64,000 bases of DNA from Haloferax marinisediminis (GTDB taxonomy: Archaea; Halobacteriota; Halobacteria; Halobacteriales; Haloferacaceae). The position numbers and the translations under genes are program-made. This document shows positions 16,821 through 26,296 of the stretch, in pieces. The DNA lies in contig NZ_WKJP01000001.1 of the NCBI RefSeq assembly GCF_009674585.1, forward strand, positions 434,001 through 498,000, read 5' to 3'. Below the pieces are notes generated by a model that saw nothing but the letters and a program-made list of their open reading frames with translations, did not search any database and was not told the origin of the DNA. Each line of letters opens with the position of its first letter. Positions within the stretch are counted from its first letter, which is position 1.

Positions 16821-17531
16821 TTACACCCCAACACGCATTCGGGGTGGAAGTGTCTCGACGAACTCACCGAGTTCGAACCATCGGTTTCCCGTGTACGTCA
16901 CCTCGCCACTGGTGACGTCGTAGTCGACGAGACCGACGTTTGCGAGAACGGGCAGGTGAACGTGGTGGAGTGTTATCTCCACGTCTGCTTTGGTCTCACG
17001 TCCACCACTCACAGAACGGTCGATCCCCCGAACCGACGACTCGACCAGCCTCGAAGCGAGAGACTCCATCGTCTGTGTCGGGCCAGATTGTGCGAGCAGT
17101 GTGAGCACCGCACCTCTCCGGTTGTCCCGATAGACGGCGGCGACTGCGGCCCACACCTCTTGGTCGACCGAACGAAGCAGGTGCGCGGTCAGCGGGCCGC
17201 GATAGATATCGGGGTGGAGGTCGAGTGAGAGGACGTCGTCCTCAGAGTGAACCGAAACGAGTTCGGCACGTTCGAGTTTCGGGACGTGGGTGTGATGGAG
17301 GGACGCGAGCAGTGCGTGTTGGTCGTCGAGATCGTCGTCGGAGGGAACGGACTCAGAAGAACGAGAGAGTGCGGACGTGAGTTCACGGAACGCAACCGTT
17401 CTTCGCTCCAAGAGCACGCACAGTATTCGTCGCCGAACGGGGGATTCGAGTACCCGAATCGTCGACGGCGAACAGGAGCACACTTCCAGCGCCAGCGGAT
17501 GATGGTCGAACGCTCGGGAGTCTGTACTCAT
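16821..17531 (-). CDS. DUF7344-type winged-helix regulator, two tandem domains
   Basis: A 236-aa cytoplasmic protein with two copies of one winged-helix pattern. The first (about 25-125) runs VLESPVRRRILCVLLERRTV to LHHTHVPKLERAELVSV; the second (about 140-225) runs VYRDNRRGAVLTLLAQSGPT to LHHVHLPVLANVGLVDYD. The LHHxHxPxL segment is diagnostic of the haloarchaeal DUF7344 family. ATG 17531 (MSTDSRAFDH) is preferred to an in-frame start 15 codons upstream because the extra residues are not conserved in style. A single-domain relative is at 44417. The target genes are unknown. Confidence 0.82.
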   Translation of the reverse strand: MSTDSRAFDHHPLALEVCSCSPSTIRVLESPVRRRILCVLLERRTVAFRELTSALSRSSESVPSDDDLDDQHALLASLHHTHVPKLERAELVSVHSEDDVLSLDLHPDIYRGPLTAHLLRSVDQEVWAAVAAVYRDNRRGAVLTLLAQSGPTQTMESLASRLVESSVRGIDRSVSGGRETKADVEITLHHVHLPVLANVGLVDYDVTSGEVTYTGNRWFELGEFVETLPPRMRVGV

Positions 17532-17849
17532 AGACAATATCTCGTTATTGCGGAGCGAGCAAAGCCAGAACCCCAAATATGTTAGGCACGACTCGTTCAG
17601 CCGAACCAGACGTTCGTTTCACCCCTCTCGAATCGTCACTTTTCAGACCCATCTGACACGCTCCAACGGTTAACGACATGACCGTGTGAACACCGGGGGA
17701 CACCCCCACGTTCTGAGTGATATCTCGTCGGAACGGCCCGCCGTCAGGCGAGGGGCACACAAAACACTCGTTGATGATGGATAGTCACCAGAGAGACGAG
17801 ATTCCGTCAACGGAAGGGCTATATTTTGTGCTTGGTAACTGCTGGCACT
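17532..17849. other. Divergent promoter region
   Basis: About 318 bp between the DUF7344 regulator and the Bat-like regulator. The only clear signal is the TATA box at 17819-17826 for the latter gene. I see no RNA gene, repeat or further reading frame. Confidence 0.5.
17819..17826 (+). promoter_or_regulatory. TATA box of the Bat-like regulator gene
   Basis: CTATATTT lies 24-31 nt before ATG 17850. The spacing matches a leaderless haloarchaeal promoter and decides the start codon over an in-frame TTG at 17826 inside the box. Confidence 0.65.
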
Positions 17850-20800
17850 ATGTCGGGGCAAGGTGGCGAGTGGGAACGAGAGACCCTTGCGGTGTTCGAA
17901 CAGACCCGAGGGACCGGCGAGCCGCTGACAACACAGGAAGTCACAGAAAGTCTGGCGTGTACGCGTCGCACGGTGTACAACCGCCTCGACAGACTCGTCG
18001 ACCGAGGCATTCTCGATACCAAGAAGGTCGGTGCCCGCGGCCGTGTGTGGTGGCGTGTCTCTCCGGATACACCGACAGAGACCACCGAACTGCCGAGTGA
18101 CGACAGAGGGGTCTCAGATCTCGTGAGAGAGGCGCAGTTCCAATCACTCGTCGAAGAGGTGACGGAGTACGCGATTTTCGCACTCGACACCGACGGACGA
18201 GTCCGAACCTGGAACCGAGGAGCCGAGCGAATCAAAGGGTACGAAGCCGAGGAAATCATCGGCGAACATTTCTCGGTGTTCTACCCACCAGCAGAACGAG
18301 ACGAAAACCTCCCGCAACACAACTTGGTCGAGGCCGCTCGAAACGGAGCAATCAAAGAAGACGGGTGGCGCATCCGAAAAGATGGGACGAAGTTCAGAGC
18401 CAAAGTCACGCTGACCGCAGTCACCGACGGTGGAGACATCCGAGGCTACGTGAAGGTCACGCAGGACACGACGAGACAGTACAGAAAGCGACAACGGCTT
18501 GCGAAACAACGGGACAACCTCGAACGAGAACTCGACGACGTATTCGAGCGTATCGACGATGGGTTCCTCGCAGTGGACGACGGGTTCAGCGTGGTCTACG
18601 TAAACGAGCGTGCCGAGAGCTTACTCGGGAAAACCGAATCCGAACTGCTCGGAGAGACGTTCGGGAGCGCCTTGGAACTGCTGAGTGGAACCGACGTCGA
18701 GGAATGCTTCGAACATGTGCGCACGAACCAGGAACCGGTTACGTGTGAGGGCTACGTCGACCTGTTGGGACAGTGGCTCGCAGCGACCATCTATCCCTCT
18801 GAAAACGGACTCTCGATATATCTCCGGGATATTACCACACGACGAGAGCGAGCGCGCGAACTCGAGACGAGGGTTCGACAACAAGAAGTCATCACCGAAC
18901 TCGGATGGCTTGCCCTCGAGAACGGCGACATCGACCATCTGATGTCTCGTGCGGCGTCGCTCGTCTCCGAGACGCTCGGGACCGACTACACCAAAGTGCT
19001 CGAACTGCGACCAAACGGTGACGATCTCCTTCTTCGGCAGGGGGTCGGGTGGGACGAGGGCATCGTCGGCGAGACAACCGTATCGGCAATCGACCGCGAT
19101 TCGCAAGCCGCTCACACCCTCCTCACGGAAGAACCAATTGTCGTCGAAAACCTCGACGAAGAACAGCGATTCAGCGGCCCCGAGTTACTGACCTCGCACG
19201 GGGTCGTCAGCGGGGTCAGTACCATCGTCGGGTCGGTCGACTCCCCGTGGGGAATCTTCGGGACGCACCACACCGAGCGCAAGACGTTCACTGACCAAGA
19301 TATCAACTTCATCCAGTCGGTGGCACACATCCTCGCGACCGCGATTCGCCGACACGAGCACGAACGCGCGCTCCAACAGTACGAGACGATCGTCGAAACG
19401 ATCGACGACGGCGTGTACGTCCTCGACGAGAACCAGCACTTCGTCATGGTCAACGAGTCCTATCAGGAGATGATGGGGTACGACCGGTCGGAGATGATTG
19501 GAGAACACTGCTCGCTCGTCGTCGGAGAGGACATCGCACGAGAGGCCGCAGCCCGCAGGCAGTCGATGAGGGACGACGAGAACCACGAGACGCTGGAGGC
19601 GAGAATCGAACGCGCTGATGGGAGTCACTTCTTCGCCGAGAGTAAGTTCACCCGATTGCAGACGCTCGGTGAGGACGAGCGTGGAGACGGGTCGTTCGTC
19701 GGGTCAGTCGGCGTCGTCCGTGAGACAACCGAACGACGGGAATACGAACGCACACTCGAACGACAACGGAAGCAACTCGCCGCGCTCAACGACCTGAATG
19801 GCGTCATCAGAGACGTCACCGACGCAGTCATCGCCCAATCGACGCGCGAAGAGGTCGAATCCGTCGTCTGTGACCGCCTCGCGGACGCCGAAACCTACCA
19901 GTTCGCGTGGATTGGAGAACTCGACCGGTCACTCGACACCGTCCAAATCAAGGCCACGGCCGGCTGTGAGCCCATCGAAGGTGTCGAACTCTCACTCGAA
20001 ACTGAGCTTCGGGGAGGAGGTGGATACGCCGCCCTCGTCGACGAAGCACTTCGGACCCAAACGGTGCAGTACAGACGAGGTGACGACGAAGACCGTGATG
20101 GAGAACTGACGACAGCGAGCAACGAAGCAAACGCGCTGTTCCACGAACTCCTCGCAGAGACCAACGTGGAGTCGTCTGTCGCGATTCCCATCGTACACGA
20201 CGAGACAGTGCTCGGCGTGCTGATGATTTCGACAGACCGCCCGGACGCGTTCGAAGGTGACGAGCAGGCGGCAATCGACCACCTCGGGTCGATTATCGGC
20301 CACGCGCTCGCCAGTATCGAGCGCAAACGAGCGCTCATGAGCGACGAAGTCATCGAACTCAACTTCCGAACCCAGAACCTCTCCAACAGTCTCGGGCACT
20401 CGTTCGACATGGAGGGGGAGATATCTATCGAAGAAACGGTCGAAACCGGTGACGGAAACTACACCGCCTACGGGACCGTCACCGACGATGCCATCGACAC
20501 ACTCGATGCGATTATCGAGGCGACACCGAACTGGAAACAGTTGACCGTTCGGAACTCCGAAAATGGAGTCAACTCCTTCGAAGTCCGTCTTTCGGAACCA
20601 CCAATCACGTCTGCCGTCGCAGCACAGGGTGGAGAGATAATCGAGGCGAGAATCGTCGACGGGACGGTTCATCTCGGCTTCCACCTGCCCCCCGGTGCGG
20701 ACGTACGCACGGTTATCGAACTGGTCGAATCCCAGTATCCCGAAATCGAGATGGTAAGCCGCAAACAGGTGAAACGGGCGAATCCGCACCTCGAAGACGT

Positions 20801-20987
20801 CCTCACAGAGAAGTTGACTGACCGGCAACACTCCACCATCGAAGCGTGTTACCACGCTGGGTTTTTCGAGTGGCCGCGGAACAGTTCGGGCGAAGAAGTC
20901 GCTGAATCACTCGGTATCAGTCCACCAACGTTCCACCAGCACCTCCGGGCCGCTGAGCGAAAGGTCTTCGAGACACTGCTCTCTTGA
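17850..20987 (+). CDS. Bat-like multi-sensor transcription regulator (HTH, PAS, GAF, HTH_10)
   Basis: A 1045-aa cytoplasmic regulator. In order: an N-terminal winged helix (about 10-75; TTQEVTESLACTRRTVYNRL and a basic wing RGRVWWR), PAS (about 100-220; WNRGAERIKGY), PAS (about 230-335), GAF (about 345-500), PAS (about 515-635; MVNESYQEMMGYDR), GAF (about 655-815), the bacterio-opsin-activator middle domain (about 830-975), and a C-terminal HTH_10 (about 985-1040; SLGISPPTFHQHLRAAERK). There is no kinase core, so signal goes directly to DNA. Bat proteins respond to light or oxygen in Halobacterium; the ligands here are unknown. Carrying two DNA-binding domains at opposite ends is notable. It is probably leaderless. 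Confidence 0.88.
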   Translation: MSGQGGEWERETLAVFEQTRGTGEPLTTQEVTESLACTRRTVYNRLDRLVDRGILDTKKVGARGRVWWRVSPDTPTETTELPSDDRGVSDLVREAQFQSLVEEVTEYAIFALDTDGRVRTWNRGAERIKGYEAEEIIGEHFSVFYPPAERDENLPQHNLVEAARNGAIKEDGWRIRKDGTKFRAKVTLTAVTDGGDIRGYVKVTQDTTRQYRKRQRLAKQRDNLERELDDVFERIDDGFLAVDDGFSVVYVNERAESLLGKTESELLGETFGSALELLSGTDVEECFEHVRTNQEPVTCEGYVDLLGQWLAATIYPSENGLSIYLRDITTRRERARELETRVRQQEVITELGWLALENGDIDHLMSRAASLVSETLGTDYTKVLELRPNGDDLLLRQGVGWDEGIVGETTVSAIDRDSQAAHTLLTEEPIVVENLDEEQRFSGPELLTSHGVVSGVSTIVGSVDSPWGIFGTHHTERKTFTDQDINFIQSVAHILATAIRRHEHERALQQYETIVETIDDGVYVLDENQHFVMVNESYQEMMGYDRSEMIGEHCSLVVGEDIAREAAARRQSMRDDENHETLEARIERADGSHFFAESKFTRLQTLGEDERGDGSFVGSVGVVRETTERREYERTLERQRKQLAALNDLNGVIRDVTDAVIAQSTREEVESVVCDRLADAETYQFAWIGELDRSLDTVQIKATAGCEPIEGVELSLETELRGGGGYAALVDEALRTQTVQYRRGDDEDRDGELTTASNEANALFHELLAETNVESSVAIPIVHDETVLGVLMISTDRPDAFEGDEQAAIDHLGSIIGHALASIERKRALMSDEVIELNFRTQNLSNSLGHSFDMEGEISIEETVETGDGNYTAYGTVTDDAIDTLDAIIEATPNWKQLTVRNSENGVNSFEVRLSEPPITSAVAAQGGEIIEARIVDGTVHLGFHLPPGADVRTVIELVESQYPEIEMVSRKQVKRANPHLEDVLTEKLTDRQHSTIEACYHAGFFEWPRNSSGEEVAESLGISPPTFHQHLRAAERKVFETLLS

Positions 20988-21035
20988 AAAGCGTCATCCG
21001 CCGTTCAGGCGCTCCGTCACCCAGCCGTTCGGACG

Positions 21036-23144
21036 CTACGTCGCCCGGTAGACGTCGCCGCGGGGTTCGTAGATGTCGCCTTTCATCTTGAGTTTCTCCA
21101 GTTGGTCGTTGACCGTCTTCTCGTCCATGTTCAACTCGGCGTTGGCGCGTTCGACGACTTCGTCGTGTGGCGCGCCCTCCTCGTACTCTTCTTGCATCGT
21201 GCGGATGAGTTCGAGCAGGTTCTTGATACGGTCGCGCTGGGTCTTCGACCGGCCCGTCTCGACGATGTCGGCGTCGAACTCGCCAGTTTCGGGGTCCATC
21301 CCGATGTCGCGCAGACACGACTCGACGATGTTGGTGACGCGTTCGGCGTCCTCCTGTGTCACCTTGTCAGAGAGACGAACGCGGGCCGATGCCTCCGAGA
21401 GACGGACGAGTGCTTCCAGTTTCCGGGCCGTCACAGGGACGGGGGCGTCTTCGTCGGCACCGCGGGCACGGAAGTCGACGTAGAAGTCGCGGATGACCTT
21501 CTTCGCTTCGTCGGTCATCGTCGGGTAACAGGTCCGCTTGGAGTACGCGATGTACTTGCGAAGCAGTTCAGCGTCGATGTCGGGTGCGACTTCGTCGGTG
21601 ACCGCGTTCACCTGTGCTTCGGTGAACTCGGAGTTCGCGACGTGCGTTCGCTGGGTGTTCAACTCGCCAGCGTAGTTCGTCTTGAGGATGTGGTCGGCGA
21701 GTTCGGAGTCCGAATCGGGGTCCGGGTTGTCCGTGACCGTGAAGATGAGGTCGAATCGGGAGATGAGCGCGGGTTCGAGGTCGATTTGCTCGCCGATTGG
21801 TTCGTACTGGTCGAAGCGACCGTACTTCGGGTTGGCCGCGCCGAGGAGCGAACACCGCGACTTGAGCGTCGCGTTGATACCGGCTTTGGAGACCGAAATC
21901 TGCTGTTGTTCGAGGCCCTCGTGCATCGCAGAGCGGTCTTCCGGGCGCATCTTGTCCAGTTCGTCCACCGCCGCGATACCCTTGTCTGCGAGGACGAGCG
22001 CACCAGCTTCGAGCGTCCACTGCTGACCGTCACCGAAGTCGTCGCGGACAGCGGCGGCCGTCAAACCAGCTGAGGACGAACCCTTACCGGACGTGTAGAC
22101 CGACCGCGGCGCGATGTTCCGGATGTACTGGAGCATCTGCGACTTACCGGTACCGGGGTCACCGATGAGGAGCATGTGCAGGTCGCCGCGAATCCGAGAG
22201 CCATCGGGGAGGTGTTTCGTGACGCCCGAGAACAACTGGAGAATCATAGCGAGTTTCTCCTGGTCGTAGCCGTAGATGGCCGGCGCCACGGAGTCGATCA
22301 TCCGTTCGTAGATGTTCGGCGAGTTCGAGAGTTCGATGATTTCGGCGACGTCCTCGTCGGTGATGTCCATGTCCTCGAACTCCTCGTCTTCGATGGCGAG
22401 CGAGATGCCCTCCATGTAGTAGTCGAAGATGGGCGTCTTCTCGTTGCCCGACGACTGCTGTTCGATGTGGAGGATACCGACAGCGGTCACGTGGTCGCCG
22501 GCGGTGACCTTCCCGGTGATGTCGTCGAAGAGGTTGATGTCGATACTCTGTGGCGTCTCGCCCCCGCGCAGGCCTTCGGGGGACTCTTGGACGCGCAGTT
22601 TCTGTGAGTCGACGAAGTTCGACTGGTCGAAGTCGATGTGGAACGGCCCCTGACGTTCACATCCTTGACACTCGTGTGGTTCTTGGAAGCCACCGTCGCC
22701 CTGCGGGATGTAACTCATCGTCCCACAGCGCTGGCACTCGAACGCCGCCTCCGTAATCTTCGGGCGGACGTCCGTCGCCTTCCGGACGATTCCTTGGACG
22801 GCGATGAGGGTGCCGATGTGGTCGTCGTTGACCCGGATGTTGCGGATGTCGACCGTCTCCGGGAGGTTCTGCATCCGGACGTGTGCTTGACCGAGTTTGA
22901 CGTCCGCAGGCAGGTCGAACAGGCGAAGAGCCTCTTCGGCGTACTCCTGGTACTGCCCGGGTTTCGTGATATAGTCGTCCGCGAGTTCGGCGTCGAACGT
23001 GTACAGGTCGTCGTAGTCGATGTACAGCGAACGCTTCTCTTTCGGGTACTGCTGTGCGAGTTTCCCGATCTCCTCTCGGTAGTAGTTCCGGTAGAACTGG
23101 ATGAACCGTTCCGTGAGTTCTCGATTCTGCGGGGCCTGCGCCAT
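21036..23144 (-). CDS. mcm: Replicative DNA helicase MCM
   Basis: A 702-aa minichromosome maintenance helicase, which unwinds DNA ahead of the fork as a hexameric 3'-5' helicase. The N-terminal domain has a zinc knot C-x2-C (CQRCGT) and C-x2-C (CQGC). The AAA+ core shows Walker A GDPGTGKSQ, Walker B IAAVDELDKM and arginine-finger motif ISRFDLIF. A C-terminal winged helix ends the protein. No intein is present, although many haloarchaeal mcm genes carry them. A TATA-like TTCTTAACC stands about 30 nt upstream of the ATG. The protein is single-copy type and should be essential. Confidence 0.98.
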   Translation of the reverse strand: MAQAPQNRELTERFIQFYRNYYREEIGKLAQQYPKEKRSLYIDYDDLYTFDAELADDYITKPGQYQEYAEEALRLFDLPADVKLGQAHVRMQNLPETVDIRNIRVNDDHIGTLIAVQGIVRKATDVRPKITEAAFECQRCGTMSYIPQGDGGFQEPHECQGCERQGPFHIDFDQSNFVDSQKLRVQESPEGLRGGETPQSIDINLFDDITGKVTAGDHVTAVGILHIEQQSSGNEKTPIFDYYMEGISLAIEDEEFEDMDITDEDVAEIIELSNSPNIYERMIDSVAPAIYGYDQEKLAMILQLFSGVTKHLPDGSRIRGDLHMLLIGDPGTGKSQMLQYIRNIAPRSVYTSGKGSSSAGLTAAAVRDDFGDGQQWTLEAGALVLADKGIAAVDELDKMRPEDRSAMHEGLEQQQISVSKAGINATLKSRCSLLGAANPKYGRFDQYEPIGEQIDLEPALISRFDLIFTVTDNPDPDSDSELADHILKTNYAGELNTQRTHVANSEFTEAQVNAVTDEVAPDIDAELLRKYIAYSKRTCYPTMTDEAKKVIRDFYVDFRARGADEDAPVPVTARKLEALVRLSEASARVRLSDKVTQEDAERVTNIVESCLRDIGMDPETGEFDADIVETGRSKTQRDRIKNLLELIRTMQEEYEEGAPHDEVVERANAELNMDEKTVNDQLEKLKMKGDIYEPRGDVYRAT

Positions 23145-23331
23145 CGGACAGAGGTATGACCCCTATCGGTTAAGAACCTTCGTCGTTCGGAGAGTATCAA
23201 CTGTCAGTTGGACGTGCATCGACGGCGCCGAGACAGCCACGTTATGTCCTATGCGAACATATATCAAGGTAGTTCTCGCGTCGTCGAGGAGGCCTCGGAC
23301 GGGGTGAAGAACGACACAGTGGTGGACTAGT

Positions 23332-23628
23332 ATGAAATTCATCGTTCGGCTCACACACTCGCCGGACAACTGCTGGGCGAGACCAGAGAATCAAGAGAAA
23401 GCGACCGAGTTCCAACAGAGACTCGAAAACGTCGACGAAGAACTCGGCGTCACCGTTCATAGCGCGTTCGTCGCACCGAACGAACACACGTTCTACCTCG
23501 TCCTCGACGCAGAGTCGTTCGAGGGCGTAGTCGGACTGCTCGGGCCGCCGGTCCTCGAAGACCACGAAGCCGACATCACTCCCGTCATGTCGATCGTCGG
23601 CGCCATGGACGTAATCGGCATAGAATGA
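23332..23628 (+). CDS. Small ferredoxin-fold-like protein, hypothetical
   Basis: A 98-aa protein starting MKFIVRLTHSPDNCWARPEN and rich in short strands (YLVLDAESFEGVVGLL, TPVMSIVGAMDVIGIE). The layout resembles small dimeric alpha-beta barrel proteins (DUF3303/YciI/GYD-like), but that is a pattern judgement only. No signal peptide or metal motif is seen. A TATA-like gaacatatatcaagg lies about 70 nt upstream. The gene is conserved in style, with GC-rich third positions, so it is probably real. Confidence 0.6.
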   Translation: MKFIVRLTHSPDNCWARPENQEKATEFQQRLENVDEELGVTVHSAFVAPNEHTFYLVLDAESFEGVVGLLGPPVLEDHEADITPVMSIVGAMDVIGIE

Positions 23629-23782
23629 GCATGACAGCGGTGCGCGCAGAACAGAGTCAGTCACACGAACTGGCCGTGTGATCTATTTTGTGGCCTATCG
23701 AGACTCGCAATTCGTGACAGGGATGGCGTGCTGAACACAACGTGCGTATTCGGTACCCGATATCGGACCTTCCGAGAGAAGC

Positions 23783-24637
23783 TCACCGACGTTCCATAGC
23801 GAGGTACAGCACCAGTATGGCACCCAGATACAGCACCATCCCTCCGACGACACCCCACGTCAGGACGTTCGATGTGTCGAAGTTATCCCACACTCTGACG
23901 ACACCGACCAGTACCAGCGAGAACCCAAGCAGCTGACTCTGGACCAGTATCCGGGCACCGCTCCAGCGCTCGTCGAGGACGACAGCCCCGTTCACGACAC
24001 CGAAGAGCGCGAACCACCCCGCCAAGATTCGAGCCGTCAACGGGGAGACTGTCCACGGCCAGACACCGACCATCAGTTCGGGGGCGACGAACAGGGCGAC
24101 GGCACTGACTGTGACGACGAGCCCGAAGATGCCACCGAGAACGCGGACACCTCGGGGAAGAGTGGCGTCACCGACCGTCGGTTCGCCAGTATCGGTCCGG
24201 CGGTTGAGCACCCAAACAGCGGGAACGAGTAGCGGAGTTACTGCGTAGAGAACGACCCAGAGGAAGAACGTGACGTGACTGTGGTTGAAATTTTCCCAGT
24301 GGAGCACAGTGGCGATTGCCATGAACCACGTGAACGTGGTGATGCCGAGGAAGACTGGAGCGACAGTGTGCCACTTGTCGACGGTCGAAACTCGATAGAA
24401 GAAATACACGCCTGCCCCGTAGCCAGCACCCATGATGATGGGCGTCATCTCGGGACGTATCGTCCACGCGAAGAGCTCAGTGGTCCGCGTTGGAAGTCCG
24501 AAAAGGACCAGAAACGCCGCAGCCAGAAACGGGATGATGATGCGTGCAACCCATCGGGTAATCGGAAGAACCCTGTCGTCTCGGACAGAGGCGTCCATTC
24601 CACGACGAACTGCCACTTTCCACTCACTCACACTCAT
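23783..24637 (-). CDS. Multi-pass membrane protein, hypothetical
   Basis: A 284-aa protein with about eight hydrophobic helices, such as VARIIIPFLAAAFLVLFGLP, VTFFLWVVLYAVTPLLVPAVWVL, GIFGLVVTVSAVALFV and the C-terminal GGMVLYLGAILVLYLA. It has conserved-looking Trp and His in the loops (VDKWHTVAPVF, LHWENFNHSHV). No known transport or enzymatic motif is recognised, and there is no partner operon. The start ATG begins MSVSEWKVAVRRGMDA, a soluble basic N-terminus. Gene order around it (mcm to cmi4) is the only context. Confidence 0.7.
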   Translation of the reverse strand: MSVSEWKVAVRRGMDASVRDDRVLPITRWVARIIIPFLAAAFLVLFGLPTRTTELFAWTIRPEMTPIIMGAGYGAGVYFFYRVSTVDKWHTVAPVFLGITTFTWFMAIATVLHWENFNHSHVTFFLWVVLYAVTPLLVPAVWVLNRRTDTGEPTVGDATLPRGVRVLGGIFGLVVTVSAVALFVAPELMVGVWPWTVSPLTARILAGWFALFGVVNGAVVLDERWSGARILVQSQLLGFSLVLVGVVRVWDNFDTSNVLTWGVVGGMVLYLGAILVLYLAMERR

Positions 24638-24878
24638 TTTCTGCTACGTTTCGCATCCAGTTGGCCAGTGAGACACAGACCGTGGGTCGGTCCCAAGAAC
24701 GAAGGAGTACGCAGAATCGAATCCAACCACGAAGAGGACCCAACGAGTCTCGCACTCCTCTCGTCTGGGTTCATCAACACTAGGACGTCACCGAGGAGCA
24801 TAACCTCGCTACGTTCCTCGCGCTGTGCGTCGGGTACTGTTGAGAGCTATCTTCGACGGGTCACCGAACCGAAGACAC

Positions 24879-25484
24879 TCAGAGAGAGACGTCCGTCTCG
24901 ATGTCCTCTGTCGCCTCGCGTAGCCCATCGTTTCGAGCGTCTTCGGCCATGCGCTGCGAGAGGTCGTCGTCGGTGAGCAGTTCCGCGAAGTCGTCGCGGA
25001 AGCGATAGTTCTCTCGCGTCGAGCGGATGTCCGCCGCCGCGACGGGGCGGAACTCGCTGACGACCTCGACCGGAACGTCGAGTTTCGCGGCGATTTCCTC
25101 GTCGGCAGCGCCGTCGACGAGGAGTTTGTCGAGGCGGTCCATGTCGAACGGTGCGTCACGGTCAGTGTCGCGGACGAGGTGGAGGTCCAGTCGGGCCGTC
25201 CGAATCGCCTCGGGTGCGACGTCGAGTTCGACCGCGAGGTCCTCGTCGGTGTCGCCGTCGAAGTACCCGACGACGAGGGAGACGAGCGCGTCGTCTCCGA
25301 GGTCGGTCTCGAACTCGTAGCGTTCGCGCATCGTCGCCACGAGGTCGTGAACACGTGCACGCACCTCTTCGGGGTCGTCGACGTCGGCGAGCGACCCACG
25401 CGACTCGGACTGCCGTTCGGTCACGGTGTCAGCCCCAGTCGTCTCGATGAAGATGTCGCGGAGTTCGGCGGTCTTCTCGTCCAT
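24879..25484 (-). CDS. cmi4: Conditioned medium-induced protein 4-like protein
   Basis: A 201-aa acidic soluble protein (Asp/Glu-rich, no membrane segment). It carries at least two repeated helix pairs of the same type: DDALVSLVVGYFDGDTDEDL, then AVELDVAPEAIRTARLDLHL, and LDKLLVDGAADEEIAAKLDV followed by PVEVVSEFRPVAAADI, which look like helix-turn-helix-like repeats. I recognise it as the haloarchaeal family annotated as conditioned medium-induced protein 4. ATG 25484 is chosen over an upstream in-frame start because CATTAAAG sits about 28 nt before it. The function is not known. It is divergent from bioY. Confidence 0.75.
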   Translation of the reverse strand: MDEKTAELRDIFIETTGADTVTERQSESRGSLADVDDPEEVRARVHDLVATMRERYEFETDLGDDALVSLVVGYFDGDTDEDLAVELDVAPEAIRTARLDLHLVRDTDRDAPFDMDRLDKLLVDGAADEEIAAKLDVPVEVVSEFRPVAAADIRSTRENYRFRDDFAELLTDDDLSQRMAEDARNDGLREATEDIETDVSL

Positions 25485-25649
25485 ATCGCATACAGGCACT
25501 GCCAGCGTCTTTAATGATGCTGAGGCGACCGACCGTCCCCAGCCGTGAGGGCGGCTTTCGACGACTGGGAAAGTTCGATGACTGCGAAAACGTCGTGGTT
25601 CGACCACGCAGACCGCAGGACGACACGGAGACGATTCCACCCGAACAAC

Positions 25650-25683
25650 CTCGTAAACCGGTAACTTCAATGGAGTTTACGAG
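25650..25683. promoter_or_regulatory. Predicted BirA-type biotin operator upstream of bioY
   Basis: CTCGTAAAC at 25650-25658 and its exact complement GTTTACGAG at 25675-25683 are separated by 16 bases. The arrangement matches the known BirA operator consensus (TTGTAAAC, spacer of 14-16, GTTTACAA). It covers positions -13 to -46 before the bioY ATG, including the expected TATA region, so binding should block transcription when biotin is sufficient. No birA gene is in this window. Confidence 0.75.
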
Positions 25684-25695
25684 ACAGTGAACCCC

Positions 25696-26274
25696 ATGGC
25701 AACAGACCACGAGTCGGTCGAACTCGTCGGCGACGAGCTCGTCGGCAACGTCGCCCGGGCCGCCCTCTTTGCGGCCCTCATGGGCGCCAGCGCGTACGTA
25801 TCGTTCCCGAACCCGCTCTCACCAATCCCGGTGACACTGCAGGTGCTCGTCGTCTTCCTCGCCGGAATCTTCCTCGGCCCCGTCTGGGGCGGCGCATCGA
25901 TGGTCCTCTACCTCGTCGCCGGGGCGCTCGGTGCACCCGTCTTCGCCGGCGGGTCTGCCGGGTTCGGTGCACTCGTCGGCCCGACTGCAGGCTACCTCTG
26001 GTCGTACCCCATCGCCGCCGCAGTCGTCGGCCTAATCGTCCACGGCGGCCTCGAACTCGGTTCTCACCGCGTCAGCACTGTCCGTCTCGTGGGTGCCATG
26101 GTCGCCGGAACCGCCGTCATCTACACGCTCGGCGTGGTTGGCTTCGCGTACGTCCAGAACGTCGGCCTCGGCGTCGCCTTCTGGACCGCTGCAGCGGCGT
26201 TCATCCCCGCAGAAGCGTTCAAGATTGCCGCTGCAGTCGGCATCGTCCGCTCGGACGCCATCGCAGCAGAGTGA
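25696..26274 (+). CDS. bioY: Biotin transporter substrate-binding subunit BioY (ECF S component)
   Basis: A 192-aa integral membrane protein with six helices, the S component that binds biotin in an ECF importer. Typical features are the stretch FPNPLSPIPVTLQVLVVFLA and GALGAPVFAGGSAGFGALVG, followed by PTAGYLWSYPIA. It lacks its own ATPase, which is supplied by the two genes downstream. ATG 25696 is preferred over in-frame GTG 25687. It is followed after 22 bp by bioM; the three genes form one operon behind the BirA-like operator. It should act in the cytoplasmic membrane. Confidence 0.95.
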   Translation: MATDHESVELVGDELVGNVARAALFAALMGASAYVSFPNPLSPIPVTLQVLVVFLAGIFLGPVWGGASMVLYLVAGALGAPVFAGGSAGFGALVGPTAGYLWSYPIAAAVVGLIVHGGLELGSHRVSTVRLVGAMVAGTAVIYTLGVVGFAYVQNVGLGVAFWTAAAAFIPAEAFKIAAAVGIVRSDAIAAE

Positions 26275-26296
26275 CCGTGACCACCAACTCAGACCG

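Noticed and set aside
21036-23144. Intein in mcm
   Set aside because: Walker A, Walker B and arginine-finger regions are continuous and the length of 702 aa is that of an uninterrupted MCM.
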